DNA of 64,000 nt, taken from assembly GCA_007922305.1 (NCBI GenBank), contig ML677333.1:20651949-20715948 (forward strand), written 5' to 3'. A model generated the notes under the pieces. That model searched no databases, was not told where the DNA came from, and saw only the letters and a list, made by a program, of their open reading frames with translations. The position numbers and the translations under genes are program-made. Below, piece after piece: positions 36,852 through 51,800 of this stretch (position 1 is its first letter; each line of letters opens with the position of its first letter). The DNA comes from Dermatemys mawii (Eukaryota; Chordata; Testudines; Dermatemydidae).

Positions 36852-39800
36852 CTAGAGAATAACAAAAATGTGTTATTTAAATATTGATGTTTCTCACCGT
36901 TAAAAACATCAAACTCTCTTTAGAGGACATACTTTTTCACGATGGCAAAAGAAACTTTCTTAAATTGGTTCTGCCAAATCAACTCACAAAAAAGGAAAAT
37001 ATCCCTAAGTGTAGGACTATTTTTTAAAATCCAAATAGTTTTTAAAAAAATCCTCTTTGCTTCATACAAAGTTATCACAAAATAAATATCTAAATATATA
37101 ACAATCCTTGCATCATTACATTTTTTATAATTGTTATATGGGACTTCACTCGTCTACTGTATTTTCATACCTTCATCTACCAAAAAGAATATGTTTGCAA
37201 CATCCTTGATTGAGAGTGTGGAAAATTCAAAGCTATCCTTGCAAATTTTTTCTTTTGAACAAGAGCAGAATATTTTTAAAAATACACAAACAAATCAAAT
37301 CGCCTCATTTTTTTTTTTTTTTTAACAGAAAGAAGTCTGGGATGATTTTCACACACTGAAGAAGAGACTAGGCCTGCAAGTTGACCTGAATAAGTTGACT
37401 CCTCTGCCTGAGCTAAGCTTTCAAGAAGTCAACAGAGTGTATGAGTCTCTCAATATGAACAACTTGCAGGATCCATGCCCTGGGAGATCATGAACAAAAT
37501 TTTAAAAATAAAGAGCAAACACACACAACCTAGGTGACCAGATGTCCTGATTTTATAGGGACAGTCCCGATTTTTGAGTCTCCTATTACCTCCCACCCCC
37601 ATCCCGATTTTTCACATTTGCTGTCTAGTCACCCTAACACAATCACAAAAGCTTTTCAGGTTGACTGAGGAATACAATAAATTAGATACGGGAAAAGGAG
37701 GAAAGAGACAAGAGATTCTTTTCCTACTTTCCAAAGAAATACTCAGACACAAAAAAACCCCAAAGCCATCAATATGAGCACTTGAAATATTTTGTGCCAA
37801 ATTCCATTATCTTTATTTATAAGGATTGTATTCCTTACTCTATGAATGATCACACTGAAATTAGTGGAATCACTTGTTAAGTAAGGTGCTACTCAAACTG
37901 ACACACTGTACCCCTTTGTACTTAATGCCCTAACTAAACTAGAGTTTGAATGGTTCTTTTTTTAAATAGAGTCAAGTTTTGAGAAGTTAAATTTTGTTTT
38001 CAACCAAGTTCTAAAGACTTTTTAAAGTGTGTTTGTGGAACACACTGCATCCTAAAAATAATTTGTTCCAGTTTTCTTTGAGCAATTCATAGAGAAACGT
38101 TCAATTATCTAAACTACTTTGTTTGACATAACACATGCATCTGAAGCTATGCAATTTCATTTCATTAAGCAAAGTGTCCAATAGTTATTTATAATACTAA
38201 TGTAATTGTTACATTTCCAAGTTAGTTTTGTCCTACAGAAATAGCAACAAGATTATGCATTAATTTTTATATGTTAAAATTATGTTTGCACTTTTATCCA
38301 AAGCTGAACATGCAGACCCATTCACTAACGGCTGGTCTACAGTCGCGGGAAGGATCGACCAAAGATACACAGCTTCAGCTACGTGAATAATGTAGCTGAA
38401 GTCGGCGCATGTTCAGCTGACTTTTCTGCCGTCCTCATGGTGGCGGCAGTCGGCAGCGGGCTCCCCTGTCGACTCTAGCTTGTGCCTCTCGGCGAGCTGG
38501 AGTTCCAGAGTCGACGGGGCACCAATGGCGATCGATTTATCACATCATAACGAGACACGATAAATCGATCGCCAAAAGATCAATCGCTACCCACCGATCT
38601 GGCGGATAGTAAACACAAACCCTAAGGTTAAGGTGTCAGCCCATAATGGTGACCATGCCATGCTAACATATCCAGGCTTCATTACTGTCAGCTTCAAATA
38701 GAGCAGATTGCCAGGCTTCTGGTCCCAAGCAAGGTACAGAGATATAATAATCTAGAACAAGCTAAGTGGGTGAATGCAGGACTAATTAAATGTTACAATT
38801 CAACCATATCTTATGGTTTATATCTTTTTATTACATTATTTTTGAACTATACTTAACATTATAGCATGCATTAAGACAATTGGGCAAATTTACCCCAGTG
38901 GTAAAAGGAAATACATTATGAAAATGTTTATCATTTGCCAACCAACTTTTAGCATTACAGGGACTAATACTAGTTTCATACATCAATCACCACCCTGCCA
39001 GGTTATGTCCAAAAATATTTAATGTGCATTGCAATGCTTTTATAGTTACCAGCTTTCCTGAAAAGATTTGTATTATATTGGCCGCAATGCATTGCCATAA
39101 AAATCACCTTGTGAAATCTCTGCTAACTATATTTCTCTTTCAAAAGAAAGAGGGACTTTACATATGGTACTCGAAATAAGAATTTAGATTTTCAGCTGTG
39201 TATAGATTAATAAAATTAATATTTGCAGTGTACAGCATTTAAAAATGCAAAGTGTGAAGTGTTTATACAAGTAAGTTTGTATATAATTAAATAGTAAGAC
39301 ATAGAAGATCGGGTACTTGTGCTGATATATACATAACCTTCAATGTGCAGTGAGTTATGAAGTGAAGCAGATTTAAAGTTTCTATTACCCACTAATAATG
39401 CACAGTCAAATATCTTTATTGTAGTTAAAGTGCCACTGGATGTAGTTGGTGAAGAGGGGCTTAAAATTGAAAACACTGTTTTAATTTCAGCTTGAAATAG
39501 GGAAATTATTAATATCCGAATTAAATAAAAGTGACTGAATATCAGTATTTTAAGAAATCTTTCCTCTGTTGTTAAAACCAAAAATCTGTTTTGGCTATTT
39601 CAATCTCATAGACTCATATTTTAAGGTCAGAAGGGACCATCATGATCATCTACTCTGACCTCCTGCACCTTGCAGGCCACAGAACCTCACCCACCCACTT
39701 CTGTAACAGACCCCTAACATCTCTGACTGAGTTACTGATGTCCTCAAATCATTATTTAAAGATTTCAAGTTACAGACAATCCACCATTTACATTACTTTA

Positions 39801-42800
39801 AACCTGCAAGTGACCAGAGCCCCATGTTGCAGATGAAGGCAAAACATCCTCAGGGTCTCTGCCAATCTGATCCAGTGGAAAATTCCTTTCCAGCCCCAAA
39901 TCTAATTATACTAAATGAAGCACAAGAGCAAGAAAAAGCTGGATTCTTTCTAAGCTGTGCTTGATCTGGAGTGTTATTAAGATGGATTAGAAAGTATCAC
40001 TTTACACAGTCCCTTTTCAGTGTCCAACCACACTGTAAGGACTTATTTGAGAGATACATTTCAGAGGGGTTTTGGTTTGTTTTTGTGTTTTTTAAAGAAA
40101 AAAGTAATACTGGCTTAAAATTTCAGAGAGTTGCTACTGGTTATCCAGCACTTCACTTGCACCCCAATCAGTTACCAAATTTTGATTTGTACAGAAAACT
40201 CAATCAACAGCATTAAAAGAAGCTTTGGACTAATTTTTTCACTACAAAATGAAATGTAGTTGAATCAGAGGAGGAATTACAGTGCAATAGATATTATACA
40301 TATACCCTTGATCACAGTTTTGGATATAATTTGGCACTTTAAAGGGAAAAAAAATTCAGAAACTTCTCATTACTTTCTACAGTAGTTTCATTCTACAGAA
40401 AAAGGCTGTTACTCCAATTACATTTCTTGTGGCTGTCACCCAGTATGTATAGGAGATCGCGCAGCCTAGTAAAGCAGGCCCTACACATTTTAAGTTCAAA
40501 GCTTAAATAAGAGACCAAATTTGAAGAATACAAATTTAACAGTTTCAAAAATATAAACCATTTAGCTTTCTGAAACTTTCAATAGATTAGGTTTTTTTTA
40601 ATAAATTGGTTCTTTAGGCCCTACCTTTACTAACTCCAGTGATCCTGCAGCCTTATTCTCAGCTTGCTGATTTTCTCATTCATTTGCCGCTCAGTTTTAC
40701 TTACCCTTTTGATTTTGAAGACTTGCATTCTGCTAGCAATTGTTGTTCATCATCTTTACTGAAAATAGAGGTTACTTCTTTCCAACCCCGAAAACTTGCA
40801 CTCTGAACCTACATAACGTAGTAAAAATACCAATGAAAATGCATTACAAACTTACTTCCAGGGCTTGAAAAACCCACTCCCCTATGACAAGTATAAATAC
40901 ATCTTTTCCAGACAGTTACCCTCAGCTTACACATAATCTCTTTATCCTCCCTCCCCACACCTCCCAATCATCCTTCTGAGAGAAAGGCTTTTCTTAAAGA
41001 CATATCCTGGCCAGATTCACTGGTCCATTAAAGCTACTTTACACCTTACAACAAGCTAAGCTGGCCAGTGAGAACAAAAGTAGTGGCTCCTATGACACCT
41101 CTGTGAGGGGTTCAGTCACAGAGAGCCCCTTGGGACTGTCACCTGATGTTCTGAAGTGACCTCTGAGCCTGTTTTCCCTGCCAAGCTTGATTCCAGAACC
41201 CTGCCTTGTTGATCCAGACACGCTAGCATCCAGACTCCCAGCGGGATCCAAACCCCAAATAAATCTGTTTTACGCTGTATAAAGCTTATAAAGGGTAAAT
41301 TTGTGAATTGTTCGCCCTCTGTATCACTGATAGAGAGATATGCACAGCTGTTTGCTCCCACAGGCATTAATCACTTACTCTGGGTTTATTAATAAACAAA
41401 AGTGATTTTATTAAGTATAAAAAGTAGGATTTAAGTGATTTTAAGTAACAACAGCCAGAACAAAGTAAGTCACAAAGCAAAATAAAAAAAAACATGCAAG
41501 TCTAAACCTAATACATTAAGAAACTGATTACAGGTAATATCTCATCCTCAAAGATGTTCCAATAATCTTATTTCACAGACTAGACTCCTTCCTAGCCTGG
41601 TCCCAATCCTTTCCCATTGCACGGTTCTTCTTAGTTCCAGCTGACATCTCAGGTGGTAAGCATGGGGTTTTTCATGACTCGCAGCCCCTTTTGTCCTGCT
41701 CCACCCCCTTTTATAGTTTTGGCACAAGGCGGGAACTTTTTGTCTCTCTGGGACCCCACTGTCCCTTCTAAATGGAAAAGTACCAAATTTAAGCTGGATT
41801 TCATTATCAGATGACATGGTCACATGGCACTGTAAAACCCCTAGCCTCCATTCTTCCTGAGTTGGCCCACACGTACACAGGAATGCTTTCAAATAACTAA
41901 GGCCATTTACAACTAATTGTTTCTGGAGTATCCTTAATGGCCTCCACTTAATATATTTCAGAGTGCTGCTTACTTACCCTTACCCTATGCAAGTTTATAT
42001 CTTATTCTCCTAACTCCAGATATAGAAATAATACATGCAAACAAATAGGATGAACATACTTAGTAGATTACAAGCTTTCTACTGACATCATATAAGGGGT
42101 GTTTAGCATAAAGCATATTCCAGTTATTTCATATGCATAAGCATATTTCCATAAAGCATATGGAATGCAACATCACAAACTCCATCCTGCTTCTCTTTTT
42201 CTGCAACAATGGGAGTGCCTAGGGTGCAGGGCCGGTGTAACCATTAGACAAACTAGGCAGCCACCTAGGTCGCCAAGATTTGGGGACACCAAAAAGCAGT
42301 GCCCCAAATTTTTTTTTTACACTATTGCTGGAAAATGAATGAATAAAGAAAAGAGAAATGTTGTTAAATGTGCATTTTCACTTGTAGTTCTCTCATACAT
42401 TATAACTATGGCCTACGCCAGCTTTGCATTGCAGAAACAAGCGTACTGCTTCACTATGGTAAAAGTGGCAATGATGACATATTTCTCGTCACACACAGCC
42501 ATTACCCATTCTGACAGGCTGTTTATAATGCTAAGTTTACTAATTTTCAGAGGCTGTCAACTGAGGCTAACTATTTTTGTTGAGATGTTTTAGATCTAAG
42601 ACTCTGGCAAGTGCTGCTGCACCATTTCACTAATACTGTGTGTCAATTGTGTGTGTGTGTGTAAGTATTTGAGTGTATGTGTCTTATGCGCGAATATGTG
42701 TGTGTAGGTTGTCGAAATTTGCTCCTTGTTCTGTCACCGAGAACAGCCTAGTTCCATCCTCTCTGGAACCCCCCTTCAGGTAGTTGAAGGCTGCTATCAA

Positions 42801-45800
42801 ATCCTCCCTCATTCTTCTCTTCTGCAGACTAAATAAGCCCAGGTGTCTTGACCTCTCCTCATAACTCATGTGTCCCAGCTTCCTAATCATTTTCATTGCC
42901 CTCTGCTAGAGTCTCCAATTTGTCCACATCTTTTGTCCACAATTTGTCCACCCCTTCACATAGGTCAACAGCAGGATTTGAACCTTCAGACCAGAAATCT
43001 ACCATTTGACCTACAAGAGTACTGGAAAAGAGTATGCATACTCTTCCAGTATATACATCTATTTTCTAGACATACTGAAGATCAGAAATTCTTAGTTCAG
43101 TACCAGGAGAAGAGTGTGGTTTAGCAGTTAGAGTCAGAACAACAAAATGTATTCAACTGCAGCTGGATAGCTAGGATCTGAGTCTACCACATTAAGGTCC
43201 TGTGTACTTTACCTGCAGTAACCTTAGGTAACCACTATAACTTATTTGTAGAATAGGTAGGCAGCTCATACATGACTGCTTTCTTGAGCAGTTAAGCACA
43301 TGGGAATAAAGCTAGAGCTGGTCAAAAAATATTATGAAACATTTTGCCAATCAAAACCAAAATATTTGGTAGAAACACTGGTTTCAACTAAAATTTTGTT
43401 GGAAAGGTTTCTCAGGTCGAGGATGGAATGTCTGGTCTGAGAGAAAGAGATACCTCAGGAATAGCCAAGACATGTATTTCACCTGTCTGATTCAGAGCAG
43501 GGACTTCAATCTGTACCTCTCACATTTCAAGTGAGTGCTCCAAATATTTGGTTATTGATATTCTGCAGTGGATTACTCTCATGATTTTCCACAAAAAAAC
43601 AAGAACAAGCCCAACATTCCAATGAGAAGGGAAAAAAATGTCAAACCAACATTTTTTGTTAAACTGATATTTGTTTTCTCGTCAGTCCTAAAATAAATCC
43701 CAGTAGTACACATGAGATTTAAACTCATGAACTCCTCTTTCAAACCTTTCCCTAAACTACTGGGGTATTTAGTAGGAGAGTGTCACTGTCTACCCCGCCT
43801 CTCTAGGCGTGTCATGTTATGTTGTTACTCATAAAAAGGCTTGGTAGAATTTGATTTCTTCTGGTTGCAATTTTGATGGATAATATTAATGTTCACTTTA
43901 ATCATTTTTTTTTACTATTTTAATTAATTGAAATTTTCACAGTGGGGGAAATTATGGGAGGGATCAGACAATAATGATGTAATGACCATAGATGATGAGA
44001 TTCAAAAAGTTAACAGTTTTATAAAGCTTTAAAATACAAACTGTCAATATCACATCAAAAATACAAATTAAATACTCTTAAATCAAACTCTAATAATTTC
44101 TAAAGCAGCATTTTTCTTCCTTTGTCTATCTGTAAATTTCAATGATCATCACTGGAAATATTTGTTAGTAGGTTTGTGTGCATACTGTGAAATTGACATT
44201 TACTGACATTTATCAGTAAAAAACTAATCCTTCCAAGCCTACTGATAATTCTTATTGGTTTGACTTAGTGCATTTCTTTTCAGTTATGGAGAGAAAGTGA
44301 AAAATCATGACCCAGATTACCTAACATATGACTGATACTGTATTAACCAGAACATGAAGAGCAGCACATGAAGAAAAGCACAAATCCCAGAGTATTTAGA
44401 TTTCCAAAGAGTGACAGAAAAGAGGTAAACATTCAGTAAAAAAAATTTAAAGGTCATTTTGCAAACCTTATAATTTTCTCTGTAGAAACCCAATTTTCAA
44501 TTTTTCCCACCAGGAAAAAGTCATAGTAGTAAAAATTTACTTTGTTAATTTTTTGTCATTGTAATGACATTTTTACAAAATAAAGGTTTTAAGCTCCAGT
44601 TAAACAGAAAAATTCTCACTCAACTTTACCTATGAAGTTATGATCAATGATTTCATAGTTAGTTTGCAAGTCTCCACTGTCAATGTAAACGTCAGGAGTA
44701 AGTACTCCCATCTCTAGAAGTCTCTTTTCCATGAAGTATTTAGAGATAAAAATCCATTGTAAGGGTAATTGGGGATCTACAAATCAACCAATCTCTTTGA
44801 GTGTTGTTTCACATCTCTGATGAACAGGAAACAATCTAATTTCCACAACTTATTGGTATCATTAGCCCAAACTCTGTTACATATTCTAACATTGACCTTT
44901 AAAATTAAAGAGATGTAATTTAATAAAGCTATAATTCAACTAAAATTGCTTGTCTGACAAGAAATAGAATACTATTAAAGACTATATTTGCATGTGATAT
45001 TAGCCTTTTAGAAAGGTAAGTTTAAAGTGGACCCATGAGGGCCAGGATCCATTTTACAGATCGCAGTCAACTGTTCTCACAGAACAAAGCAGAAACTAAC
45101 GAAGGAGCATCCCTTTGAAGTCCAATACAGTACTCACCAATAAAACTAGAGGTATGTGAAGGTCTGACCTATGTTGGCTGGACTCATAAAAGCAAGGAGT
45201 ATTCCTTTCAGGAAAAAGCCAGCCACTGCAAGGCCTCCCACTTCTTCCCTATCTGCCATTTTAGGTGATTAAAGGACTGGTCTGCTGTAATACAGGGTCC
45301 CACACAGTCCTCCTCCAGTATCATTCAAGATCAATAGAACTAATGATTAAAAGTCAATCAATGAACATCAGGGAAACCATCTTCTCCTTACAGGTTTCTA
45401 AGGATCTGAAGCCCTCAGAGCAAATTCCTCCACTTCAGCTGGCCAAAACCCCAGCTCCAGCAGTACTCTACTTTCTGTACCATGAAAAATCTGCCTTTAA
45501 TTGGCATAGCTGAAAGTGGAAGCTTGCATTGCCACTTCCACAACAGAAGGCAATCTGCTGCTCCATAGTCTAGTTGTGTTTCCTCTACTCCGCCAATATT
45601 TCCAACCTCATTATCTGTTAGATTCTCACAGTCTTCTGTGCCCTCTTTCTTACAGCATTCTCCGCACAAAACAATCTTCCTGAACTCATCCACAGGTCCC
45701 TATTCTGTCCTCCTTTAATTCCTTTTTGAAATGTTATGTTATGTTGACGATAATGTTTCAAGTTCACTTCTATATAAACTGCATTTAGATTGCCTACTGT

Positions 45801-48800
45801 TATTCCTTTTCCTCAGACCTCTGTCTACTTGTTTGGGTCTACTGTTTGCCCTTAGATCAGTGGTCCCCAACGTGGTGCCCGTGGGTGCCATGTCGCCTGC
45901 CGGGGCATTTCTGTGTGCCTGCAGGAGTTCGTCCGCCAAAAAACCGCCGAAGTGCCTGCTTCCGGTTTTGGTGTCATTTCGGTGGACACAGGAACAAACG
46001 CTGTGGGGTCGCCGAAATGCCACTGAAACCGGAAGCAGGCACTTTGGTGGCATTTTGGCAGACATGCCCCGGGTGCCAGAGGATGCGGCATAGCACAGGA
46101 ATGTGCTCTTGGCCGCAAAAAGGTTGGGGACTACTGCCTTGGATTATGAGCTTCTCAGATGAGAGACTGTCCTCTTTATGCATTTAGAAAGCCCACATAG
46201 TGAGTGCTATCAGAAATAAACAACAGCATCCCACAACTATACTAATATTTACTCAATGTAGCATGACAATGCATATTATGCTAGATTTCTATACGAGGCA
46301 GGCACCTTAGTTAGTTAGTAAGCAAGGAATGACACAACATAAATTCTTCTGAGAAGGAATAAATCATCATCTAAGAGTCCTTTTTAAGTTAATTTTCTGC
46401 CAAAGGTACATAATTCATCATTAAAACTGTGCCAGAGGACTAGAATGAATGAAGAACTGGAAGCTATAAGAAAGAGTCACAGTTAAAAGGAAACAGAGCA
46501 GGAATTCTGATAGTGGTTAAGTATCAGAAAGGCAATTGAAAAACACTACCTGGAAGTCTGACACACTGAGTAGATGATGAACCTCCACTAAAAATTTTAA
46601 ATTAAACAAAAAATAAAAATGAGAGACAATTTGTAAATGAAACTGAAGGTAGGTTGGCAGTCATTAAAATATACAGAATAAGGTGTGTGGCAGATGGAGA
46701 CAAATAAGGTGTCAAAAGTGGAAAGTAAAATATATTTGGGTTGTTGGGTTTGTAACAAAAAATTAATTCCTCTTTAAAATAAACACTAGTTATAAATCTG
46801 ACTGCATTCCACCCAGAAATTTTCCTCTTCTGCCTGACTACATGGACTAAGTGTGGGGAGCTTTGAGAAAACAAGAGAGGGTCTCCCTGCTCTCAGTTCT
46901 GGTGCCACATAAGTCCCTGGCTTTCAAGAGTAGCAACTGGAGAAAAGTCTTGCTCAGTCCTCACAGCCATAGGATAGAGAATATTCTGTGCAGAATCTTC
47001 AGAGAATTTAGCTGCCAAACGCTTAACAAGCCTCTACTTAGCATTTGTGAACTGAGTTTTTCAGAGGTTCATAATTTGACCCAGTTTGGCTATATTGTCA
47101 CTGACATAACTTAAGGCACACTTCTGACACTAGGTCAATCTCTTTGTCAAATTTCTGGCCCATTCCCCAACACACGGATGCATTAGGGCTTTTCAGCAAA
47201 GAACTGTAAGATTTTTTTTCACCTGTGCAAAATTATGTATTTTCTACTAACTGTGATCTCAGAAGAGTGACCTGTTTGCACAGAAATGTTTCCACAAAAA
47301 TTCAGCCTGATACAGATACCTGACATTGACATTTTTGCTCTAAATGGTTGAAGTTTGGCAAGGTTTTAAGCAACTAAAACCAGGATCTTATCATGGAAAG
47401 TGTCAGGCAACCTTAACTACAAGTGTTGCTAACTCCACCGTGAGCCAGCTCCTGGTCAGTGGCACAGTGCGGGTGCAGAGGCAGGTTTCTTGCCTCTCCA
47501 GACACCGCGAACTGCGCTCTGCCCCAGAAGCGCAGCAGCAGGTCCAGCTCTAGGTGGAGGTGCACAAGTGGTTCCATATGACCCTCATCCACAGGCACTG
47601 TCCCCCACAGCTCCTATTGACTGGAAACTGGTCAATGGGAATGCAGAGCTCAGGGAGCGGACAACCCCTGCTGGACTTGCTGCTGGCTACTTCTAGGATG
47701 GATTGCAGTATCAGAACAGGTAGGAACTAGCCTTCCTTTGCCGGGTAGCACCACCAACAGAACTTTTAATGGCCCGGTCGGCAGTGCTGATCAGAGCCGC
47801 TGCGATGCAATTGCTTCTATTCTGTGACCCAGTTCTGAGTCGCGACCCATGGTTGGAAAACCACTCATCTAACAAAGATGAAGCAAAGAATTGACTTTCA
47901 TACATTACTAATCAAAAGTATCCTTTTACACTAATTAAACTATAGTTAAATCACTTTGCTCAATCCATTTGGAATTTCAAAACAAGTTCTTACTTGCAAT
48001 AACTAAGCTCAACTTCTGATCCTTTCGGTTTAAAGGAGGTTAAAGACAAACTTTCCTGGCTGCAGAAATTGTTTTAATTTGCTTTTGCTTAAGATGTAAA
48101 ACAGAATCCCAAAGCACTTGTGGTCAGAGGGCAAGTCAAACTTGGAAAACTGTACCTATTCTATAGTTAAGATACATCCATTTTACTTTTTATCTTTTAT
48201 AGCTTGTTAATATATACCCTTTGAAAATTTTCTTAGCCCTCTACTTAAGTTATTCTTTCGTTCCCTTCTTTTTTATTTTATTTTATTTTAATAGTACTCC
48301 AATTCTGGAGAAAAAAATAGTAAAAAAGACTTGAGTAGATGTTAAAAATATTTTTCTTAAAGAAAGAACCAATAAAAAGCCACAGCTAATAAAAACTCAA
48401 CTCAAAGGGAAGAAAAAAATAAGGATTTTCCTAATGTGCATTAACAGAAAAATGCATAACAAGAAACAAGTTTCATTACTTAAGGAACAAATACAGTACT
48501 TACCTTTGTTGCAAGTTGTGACACAGAAGATGTAACTTCATCATGAAGAAAGGGATCCTTATTCTGGGCGGGGGGGAAGAAATACTACAATCAGTCAGTT
48601 ATAGCTGAACAATAAATAATACTTGTTTCAGAATATTCATGTCTTTATTTTACTCATCTCATCTCAATGGTAAATTATTATGAAGATATGATATGCAACT
48701 CAAAAATTTATAAAACACTGAAAAATGAAAGATGTAAACAAAACTTCATGCAGATCAATGCCAAGTTGTGTGTCAAAAGTTATAAAATAGCCAAACCATC

Positions 48801-51800
48801 TCAGTATATAAAAGTAAAGATAAACTTCCACCGGGGGTTATCTTTACCTCAACATTCTATTGATGTTGTTTTGATCTATATTTGAAGTCTCATTTCGATT
48901 ACAATGTTTTACAGACTACTCTCTCATGTATAAAGCTATTTTTTCCCTTGGATGTAATTTTACTAGTTCTCACAAGTTAAGCAAGATCAAGCCTGCTCAT
49001 TATATAGACTAGAGACTTCCAAGGAAAACCAAAGCACTGCAAGAAGTGGTAGCACATTTCTCCTCAACTCAGAGTGAAAACTATTATCCTACTGGGATGC
49101 CAGTATAACATGCTGCCACAGGTACTGTCTTCAGAATGAGAAAGTAAGATCCTAATCACTTGTAGTAACTAGAGACTCTATGCAAGTCTTCCTTAACATT
49201 CTGCCCAAATTATATTCTTCTTACCCAAATTCCCCACTATCAGTTATAGTCTCCTACTTCAGTTCCTGTCCCTAAATGTGATGTAGTGTTTCTGGAACCA
49301 TTACATTGGCTTTTATACTCCAGAGAAAGATGCATTTTGGTGATAAGTATAGTGATTTCTACATTAGCAGTAGCAGGCCGAGCTGTTGGAGCATAGGACA
49401 AGGTCATGACCTCCTGGAATCAGAAAGAACTAAAAAAATTTTTTGCTGGGGCTTTCGGCAAGTCAGCTAATTTTTGCATTTCGGTTAGCTGTCTTTAAAA
49501 TAGGAGAATACTTCTACAGAGTTCAAAGGATTAAAGAATTACCCCTTATACAGTACTTTAATGATGAAAAAAGTGTTATACAAATTCTAAGTACTATTAA
49601 ATGGTTAATAATTTTCTTTTAAAATATGTTGAGGCTTTGAAAAGGAGCTATCTGAAAAATAAAGTCCCCCCATTTTCACCTTACTCCTTTGTCAGCTCTA
49701 AAAGGATTGGCCCAGTTTAGAAGGCCTTATGCTCTACTTAACAGCACTTCTCTTTTTTTGAGGTTTAGATATAATGTGATCGTTTCTGAATGCTGCATCC
49801 AGTCAATTCAAAATTTCTGAGAATGTTAGCATCAATGAGGAGAAACCTATTCATTTTAGTGAAAGGTGAAAAAAATAAAAGGAATAAATGGGGCACACAC
49901 AGAGCACCTGGCATCTGGTTAGAAGAACTACCAGTTTCAGCCACCTCTCATTGTCTACAGAGCAAAGAACCAGTTGATGGCAGCCAGTAAACATAGTCTA
50001 TCATACCAATACTCCTCATTTCAGCTCAGGCCATCCGCCCACTACAATTTAGACAGACAGAAAAATAATGGGGAGAGGGGAAGTGGGGGGCTCCTGGCAT
50101 GGGGTGAGGATCTGCAGTGAGTCTAAAGAGGCAAGAGAGATTGACACAGGAGAATGGAAAGATGCAAGGAACCCTTGTTGTTTGCTATGAGCTTGGCCTA
50201 AACAAGCAACAATGTGTGGCCTACTAGTATTTTAACTAAGGGTTTGGCACACAATTAATACCAGCATTAGTCCAAAACGCTGCTGATCTTTTGCTGCAGT
50301 CTGAGAAGTAGGATTCTTTGTACGTGTTCACACATACAAATATTCTCATGCAATGGACATGTGAACAAGATAGGGGAACACCAACAAGTTAATTAAACAA
50401 ATTCAAGTCAGCCTAGAGAAACCTCCAGGAAAGAGATGGATGAGGAAAAAGCCAGTTAAACATTTCCCTCCACACTTATTATATGTCTTTATAAATATAT
50501 ATTTTGAACACAGTGATTTCAAGATGACAATTATTACTATTAATAAAACTATATTCCCTGCTTTTTTTTCTTTCAGCATCCCACATTACTAAATGCTTTT
50601 GTGATTGATAAATAATAGTATGTATTTATTTCTCCTATTATGATAGGTTTTACTACAGAATTTCTCTACCTGCACATTTCATGCTCAGTTTCCTTTACCA
50701 TGCCAATTTTTCCTATATAATAATTTTGATGTTCCAATTATTTCAGAATTATTCACTGTAATTTAGATTTGGATAATGTGCAATATTACACTATTTCTTT
50801 TCACTTCCATGTTGAACTCTTAGGGCTACAGTCTTCTGTTGCTGAACAGGTAACTAAATGCTAATGTTCCATGCATTTGGGAAACTCTGGTCAACAACTT
50901 AAAAACAACTTCCCAGGTTTGGCAATAGAATGTCAGTAGACATAATGTTTCCACAGAGAAACACAGGTGTCCTTTTGTTGGACATACTGCAAACCATAAA
51001 GTACTCAAGGGATTAATTCAATAAATTACAAAGTTTTTTGTACAAAGATTATACTGTTGATCTACTTTTCCTCAGTTTCTCTTTTGGTTAAGTAAAAAAC
51101 TAGCCTCTTTTGATCATTCACTTTAATAAGAAACCTGATTAAACACAAAGAATGTATCAAAAGCAGGGCCTACAGGACAAGAGTTGCCCAACTACATAAA
51201 TGGCAAATTATTAATTACTTCCAATCAGTGCATCAACCTCATACTAAGTAAGTCTGGATGTCAAAAATCAAAAGCATGAACAAAGTAAACAATTTATAGC
51301 TAAAAGAAATCATCTGAAAGACAGATTTGGTTAACAATCACTTTTAATGTAAATCCTTTAAATGTAAATTGTTGCTCTCCTGCTCACCTCTCTTAATTAT
51401 CCCCCCCACACACACACAATTAATCAGGGAGGTAGGCACTGTAATTCTAAAATGTCTACATTGTGTTGATTACAAGTGTAAGCTAGGTTAAAAACTTGAG
51501 ATGTTTAATTTCTCAGGAAAACATTAGAGGACATTCCCAGCCTCCCTCCATGCCTGAAAATATGTTTTGAAAAAGGGATCTGAAAATCACCCAGAAAAGC
51601 CTGCAAATTAATTTCTATAGTTGGAATGATTCCCAAGTCACAGATTACAGATCAAACAGTAGAACAACTATATAGGCTGATCAGAGATAGTCATCACAGA
51701 TTTAGAAGAGGTGGTCATGCCACCTGATTAACTTCTTCGAAGAAGTGACAATGAAAGCTGTTGTGAAGTAGTAGATAGTTTACTGGAGTTTAAGGTGGCT

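Noticed and set aside
37306..37323. T18 run read as a reverse-strand retrocopy poly(A) tail
   Set aside because: The - strand sequence before it has no AATAAA, and the open frame lies on the + strand with its own AATAAA; a polypyrimidine tract explains it better.
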